Shown: positions 5,697 to 8,162 of the stretch, in pieces | Layout: the number at the start of each line of letters is the position of its first letter | Numbering within the stretch: the stretch's first letter is position 1 | Origin: Synechococcaceae bacterium WB4_1_0192 | GTDB lineage: Bacteria; Cyanobacteriota; Cyanobacteriia; PCC-6307; Cyanobiaceae | Assembly: GCA_009926195.1 (NCBI GenBank) | Contig: RFPK01000081.1 | Location: forward strand, 1 to 8,162 | Direction: 5' to 3' | DNA: 8,162 bases | Notes under the pieces: generated by a model | Told to the model about the DNA's origin: nothing | Database searches by the model: none | Seen by the model: only the letters and a program-made list of their open reading frames with translations | Translations under genes and position numbers: made by a program

Positions 5697-6555
5697 GCAG
5701 CGGGAAGCCGAGCGCTTGCCGCTCCGCCAGCCAGGCCTCCGCCACCTGGCGGGCCAGGGTGCGGATGCGGCCGATCGTGGCGGTGCGCTCGGTCACCGAA
5801 ATCACGCCACGGGCTTCCAGCAGGTTGAAGGTGTGGCTGCACTTGAGCACGAAGTCGAGCGCGGGGGCCGGCAGCTTCTGGGCCACCAGATCAGCGGCTT
5901 CGGCTTCGTAGATCGCGAACAGCTGCTTCAGCCGCTCGGGGTTGGAGGCCTCGAAGTTGTAGGTGCACTGGCCCTTCTCGAACGGCAGCCAGATGTCGCC
6001 GTAGGAGCGGTTGCCATCCCAGCTGAGATCCCAGATGCTCTCGACGTCCTGGAGGTACATCGCCAGGCGCTCGAGGCCGTAGGTGATCTCGATCGAGACG
6101 GGCCTGCAATCGAGACCGCCGCACTGCTGGAAATAGGTGAACTGCGTCACCTCCATGCCATCGAGCCACACCTCCCAGCCCACACCCCAGGCCCCGAGGG
6201 TGGGCGATTCCCAGTTGTCCTCCACGAAGCGGATGTCGTGGTCGGCCGCACGGATGCCCAGGGCCTCCAGGGAGGCCAGGTAGGTCTCCTGGATGCCGTC
6301 GGGGCTGGGCTTGATCAGCACCTGGTACTGGAAGTAGTGCTGGGCCCGGTTGGGGTTGTCGCCGTAGCGGCCGTCGGTGGGTCGGCGGCAGGGCTCGGGG
6401 TAGGCCACGGCCCAGGGCTCGGGACCGATCGCCCGCAGCACCGTGTGCGGGCTCATCGTGCCGGCGCCCTTCTCGGTGTCGTAGGGCTGCAGGATCAGGC
6501 AGCCGCGCTCCGCCCAGAAGCGGTTCAGGGTCTGGATGATGTCCTGGAAATGCAC
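5638..6555 (-). CDS. glyQ: Glycyl-tRNA synthetase alpha subunit
   Basis: GlyQ is the catalytic subunit of the bacterial alpha2-beta2 glycyl-tRNA synthetase; it activates glycine and, with GlyS, charges tRNA-Gly in the cytoplasm. The 305-residue protein is nearly colinear with the family: HFQDIIQTLNRFWAERGC at the start, then LQPYDTEKGAGTMSPHT, GPEPWAVAYPEPCRRPTDGR, NPNRAQHYFQYQVLIKP, FVEDNWESPTLGAWG, and EVTQFTYFQQCGG. Length is normal. I chose GTG 6555 because the family begins MHFQDII or MYFQDII; the same frame is open further upstream, but that part is antisense-like and overlaps menG. No clear Shine-Dalgarno is present. The gene follows menG after 64 bp on the same strand. Its stop (TAA, 5638-5640) lies 59 bp inside the end of the convergent hypothetical gene. 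glyS is not in the window, as is usual when the subunits are unlinked. Confidence 0.95.
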   Translation of the reverse strand: MHFQDIIQTLNRFWAERGCLILQPYDTEKGAGTMSPHTVLRAIGPEPWAVAYPEPCRRPTDGRYGDNPNRAQHYFQYQVLIKPSPDGIQETYLASLEALGIRAADHDIRFVEDNWESPTLGAWGVGWEVWLDGMEVTQFTYFQQCGGLDCRPVSIEITYGLERLAMYLQDVESIWDLSWDGNRSYGDIWLPFEKGQCTYNFEASNPERLKQLFAIYEAEAADLVAQKLPAPALDFVLKCSHTFNLLEARGVISVTERTATIGRIRTLARQVAEAWLAERQALGFPLLSPEQREALQEAAAEPAVA

Positions 6556-6619
6556 GGGGCGGCGGGCCGGGTCGTGCCGCCATTGTCGATGGCGACGGGT
6601 CGGACCTGGTCGCGTCGGT

Positions 6620-7336
6620 TCAGGCGACCAGCTGCAGCAGCCCCATCTGGCCGCCCGCCAGGCGCCGATGCCGGGCCGCACTGAAGCCGGCCGCCAGGGC
6701 CAGCCGCTCCTGTTCCGGGCCGGTGGGGAAGCGGCTGAGGCTGTCCTCCAGGTAGGCGTACTCCGCCTCCAGCCCGGCCTGGCGGGCCAGTGGCACCACC
6801 ACCTGGCGCAGGTAGAAGCGCTGGAAAGCGGCGGTGCGGCCGGCTGCCTCGACGGGGCGGTTGAAATCGAGCACGGCCGCCCGGCCACCCGGTCGGAGCA
6901 GGCGGCGCAGCTCCACCAGGGCGGTGGCGGGATCCTGGAGGTTGCGCAGGCCGTAGGCCATCACAGCGCCATCGGCTTCGCCATCGTCAAGACCTGTCGC
7001 CAGGGCATCCGCCTGGCGAAAGGTCACGGGCAACCAGGGTTGGCGCCCGCCGCGGCGTCGCGCCAGCTCCAGCGGCGCTGCCGCTGCATCCAGCCCGAGC
7101 ACGAGTCCACCCGGCCGAACGGCTTCGGCCAGCACAAGAGCAAGATCGCCGGTGCCGCAGCAGAGGTCGAGCAGCCGCTGGCCGGGGCGCGGTTGGAGCC
7201 AGGCCACCGCCTGACGCTTCCAGAGCCGGTGCAGACCGAGGCTGAGCAGGTCGTTGAGGCGGTCGTAGCTGGGGGCGATGCGCTCGAACAGGTCGCGAAC
7301 GGCCTCGGCGTCAGGTGGGGGGCTCGTTTGCGGCAT
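6620..7336 (-). CDS. menG: MenG/UbiE-type quinone C-methyltransferase, about 238 aa
   Basis: This is a class I SAM-dependent methyltransferase of the UbiE/COQ5 family. In cyanobacteria the family member methylates 2-phytyl-1,4-naphthoquinone in phylloquinone synthesis, the photosystem I cofactor. Visible signatures are LFERIAPSYDRLNDLLSLGL near the N-terminus, motif I LLDLCCGTGDLAL for SAM binding, the acidic strand-2 end VLGLDA, DGAVMAYGLRNLQDP (UbiE signature), and LLRPGGRAAVLDFNRP. The protein ends GGQMGLLQLVA. I prefer ATG 7336, which leaves 11 residues before the conserved region; ATG 7357 and GTG/ATG near 7369 are in frame alternatives. No strong Shine-Dalgarno is seen. Its start overlaps the end of the small membrane-protein gene by 26 bp, so translational coupling is likely. 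Substrate is inferred from the cyanobacterial context. Confidence 0.9.
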   Translation of the reverse strand: MPQTSPPPDAEAVRDLFERIAPSYDRLNDLLSLGLHRLWKRQAVAWLQPRPGQRLLDLCCGTGDLALVLAEAVRPGGLVLGLDAAAAPLELARRRGGRQPWLPVTFRQADALATGLDDGEADGAVMAYGLRNLQDPATALVELRRLLRPGGRAAVLDFNRPVEAAGRTAAFQRFYLRQVVVPLARQAGLEAEYAYLEDSLSRFPTGPEQERLALAAGFSAARHRRLAGGQMGLLQLVA

Positions 7337-7637
7337 CCCAGGGGAGGGTGATCGCATCGAGACTGACACCTCCAGCCGCCAACTCGTAGTCGCCGGCGGC
7401 GGACCGGCTGATCACCCCCTGGGCCTGGAGGCGATCGGCGCTGGTGAAGCTGATCACCATCACCGCCGCCAGGCCCACCGCGGCGGAACACACCATGCAG
7501 CCGGCCAGCATCAGCGAGAACTCCCGGCGATCGGAGGCCGCCTGCATCAGCTGCAGGGCCCAGGCCACCATGGCGATCACAGCCAGCACCAGCGCCACCG
7601 CCAGGGCCGTGGAGTGGGGGTGCAGAAACGCCGTCAC
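7311..7637 (-). CDS. Small two-helix membrane protein of unknown function, 108 aa
   Basis: From GTG 7637 the protein begins VTAFLHPH, then has two clear transmembrane segments: about residues 9-31 (STALAVALVLAVIAMVAWAL) and about 41-64 (SLMLAGCMVCSAAVGLAAVM), joined by a charged turn ASDRRE. The remaining 45 residues are polar and end in WDAANEPPT. This hairpin topology with a soluble tail is typical of small inner-membrane or thylakoid proteins; I cannot assign a function. The stop lies 26 bp inside menG. The longer reading frame to 7871 runs antisense-like through hisF and is not plausible. A TACAAT box lies 27 bp upstream of the GTG. The alternative that it is a menG leader is possible but the helix pattern argues for a real protein. 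Confidence 0.6.
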   Translation of the reverse strand: MTAFLHPHSTALAVALVLAVIAMVAWALQLMQAASDRREFSLMLAGCMVCSAAVGLAAVMVISFTSADRLQAQGVISRSAAGDYELAAGGVSLDAITLPWDAANEPPT

Positions 7638-7664
7638 GGGGGCAGCAGACGCGACTCTGAGTGA

Positions 7665-7670
7665 ATTGTA
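7665..7670 (-). promoter_or_regulatory. Candidate -10 box upstream of the small membrane gene and menG
   Basis: On the minus strand TACAAT at 7670-7665 matches the -10 consensus in five of six bases and lies 27 bp before GTG 7637. The matching -35 position falls within the remaining hisF sequence and shows no TTGACA. The hisF deletion ends just upstream, so the original -35 may have been lost. Weak evidence. Confidence 0.3.
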
Positions 7671-7677
7671 ACGGGAG

Positions 7678-8162
7678 GGCCACGGCACGGGTGAGGTTGA
7701 GCTCATAGCCGGCCTGGGTGCCGTCGCCATCCATCGAGGTGAGCAGGATCTCGCCGGCCCCGAGCGCCACCACCTGCCGCGCCCAGGCCACCGCATCGAG
7801 GCCGGTGTTCTCGCGCCCGCCCTTGACGTACACATCCCAGCCCGGCTCGGGTCCCTCGCGCCGACGCGCATCGATCGCCACGACGATGCACTGGCAGCCG
7901 AACCGTTCGGCCCCGCGCGCCACCAGCTGCGGATCGCGCACGGCCGAGGAGTTCAGGCTCACCTTGTCGGCGCCGGCCCGCAGCAGCTCGGTGATGCCCT
8001 CCACGCTGCTGATGCCTCCGCCCACCGTGAAGGGGATCGTCACCGCCTCGGCGGTGCGGCGCACCAGATCCACCAGGGTGTCCCGCCCCAGGTGGCTGGC
8101 GGCGATGTCCAGGAACACCAGTTCATCGGCGCCGGAGGCGCTGTAGCGGCAGGCCAGCTCCA
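7678..8162 (-). CDS. hisF: Imidazole glycerol phosphate synthase subunit HisF, truncated at both ends
   Basis: HisF is the cyclase subunit that, with HisH, makes imidazole glycerol phosphate and AICAR in histidine synthesis. About 161 residues are visible, starting ELACRYSASGADELVFLDI; the first 35 or so lie outside the window. Seen are FTVGGGISSVEGI, ADKVSLNSSAV, the catalytic-Asp strand CIVVAIDARR, the loop VKGGRENTGLDA, and LLTSMDGDGTQAGYELNLTR. After LTRAVA homology stops abruptly at about 7677. The expected last 60 residues, which include the SGGAG phosphate loop and the final two strands of the (beta-alpha)8 barrel, are absent. The frame continues as unrelated sequence (LPLQFTQSRVCC...) across the next two genes to a stop at 7024. 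The enzyme should not fold or work unless the gap is an assembly deletion. Identity is certain, integrity is not. Confidence 0.9.

Noticed and set aside
5509..6684. 391-aa plus-strand open frame across glyQ
   Set aside because: Antisense shadow of glyQ, which is recognisable along its full length.
7024..7677. Long C-terminal extension of HisF across the membrane gene and menG
   Set aside because: Gly/Pro/Arg-rich out-of-frame reading of other genes; it arises only because the hisF stop is missing.

Overview
This window looks like chromosome from a picocyanobacterium of the Synechococcus/Cyanobium type. The right two thirds is very GC-rich (about 70-77% in the lines I counted). It carries the cyanobacterial-type housekeeping genes hisF, menG/ubiE, glyQ and comEC plus a tRNA-Ser, and one exact HIP1 octamer (GCGATCGC). 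This assignment rests on gene families and composition only; no database search was possible.

Layout. Positions 1 to about 2730 form a lower-GC accessory block (about 50-58% in sampled lines). It holds the 3' end of an unrecognised gene (+), a Nif11-like small protein (-), a broken ribbon-helix-helix (RHH) gene (-), a divergent intact RHH gene (+), and an AraC-family regulator (+) that probably shares a transcript with the intact RHH gene. The 261-bp gap between the two RHH genes contains direct repeats, a 16-bp perfect palindrome and a TTGACA box; a 14-bp perfect palindrome overlaps the RHH start codon. From 2812 to 2947 lie a 17-bp-arm hairpin and tRNA-Ser(CGA), where composition changes sharply. 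From 2985 to 8162 comes the housekeeping part: comEC (-), a secreted-looking hypothetical protein (+), then glyQ, menG, a small membrane protein and hisF, all on the minus strand.

How the genes relate. hisF, the small membrane gene, menG and glyQ lie head to tail with overlaps or short gaps, but their functions are unrelated (histidine, quinone methylation, translation), so this is a co-directional cluster rather than a pathway. The RHH-AraC pair looks like a small self-contained regulatory unit; no target genes are visible.

The most notable features are lesions. comEC carries a 63-bp in-place inversion bounded by an 8-bp inverted repeat, combined with a 69-bp tandem duplication. Both lengths are multiples of three, so the frame stays open. 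comEC also has an apparent frameshift near its 3' end; without correction it would be translated straight through the tRNA-Ser. hisF has lost about its last 60 codons and joins directly to the leader of the next gene. The minus-strand RHH gene reads as one protein only if two compensating frameshifts are allowed. Four lesions in 8 kb could be real decay, but could equally be assembly or amplification artefacts, so they need checking against reads. I did not find a convincing new multi-gene system; the RHH pair with its repeat-rich spacer and AraC partner is the closest candidate.
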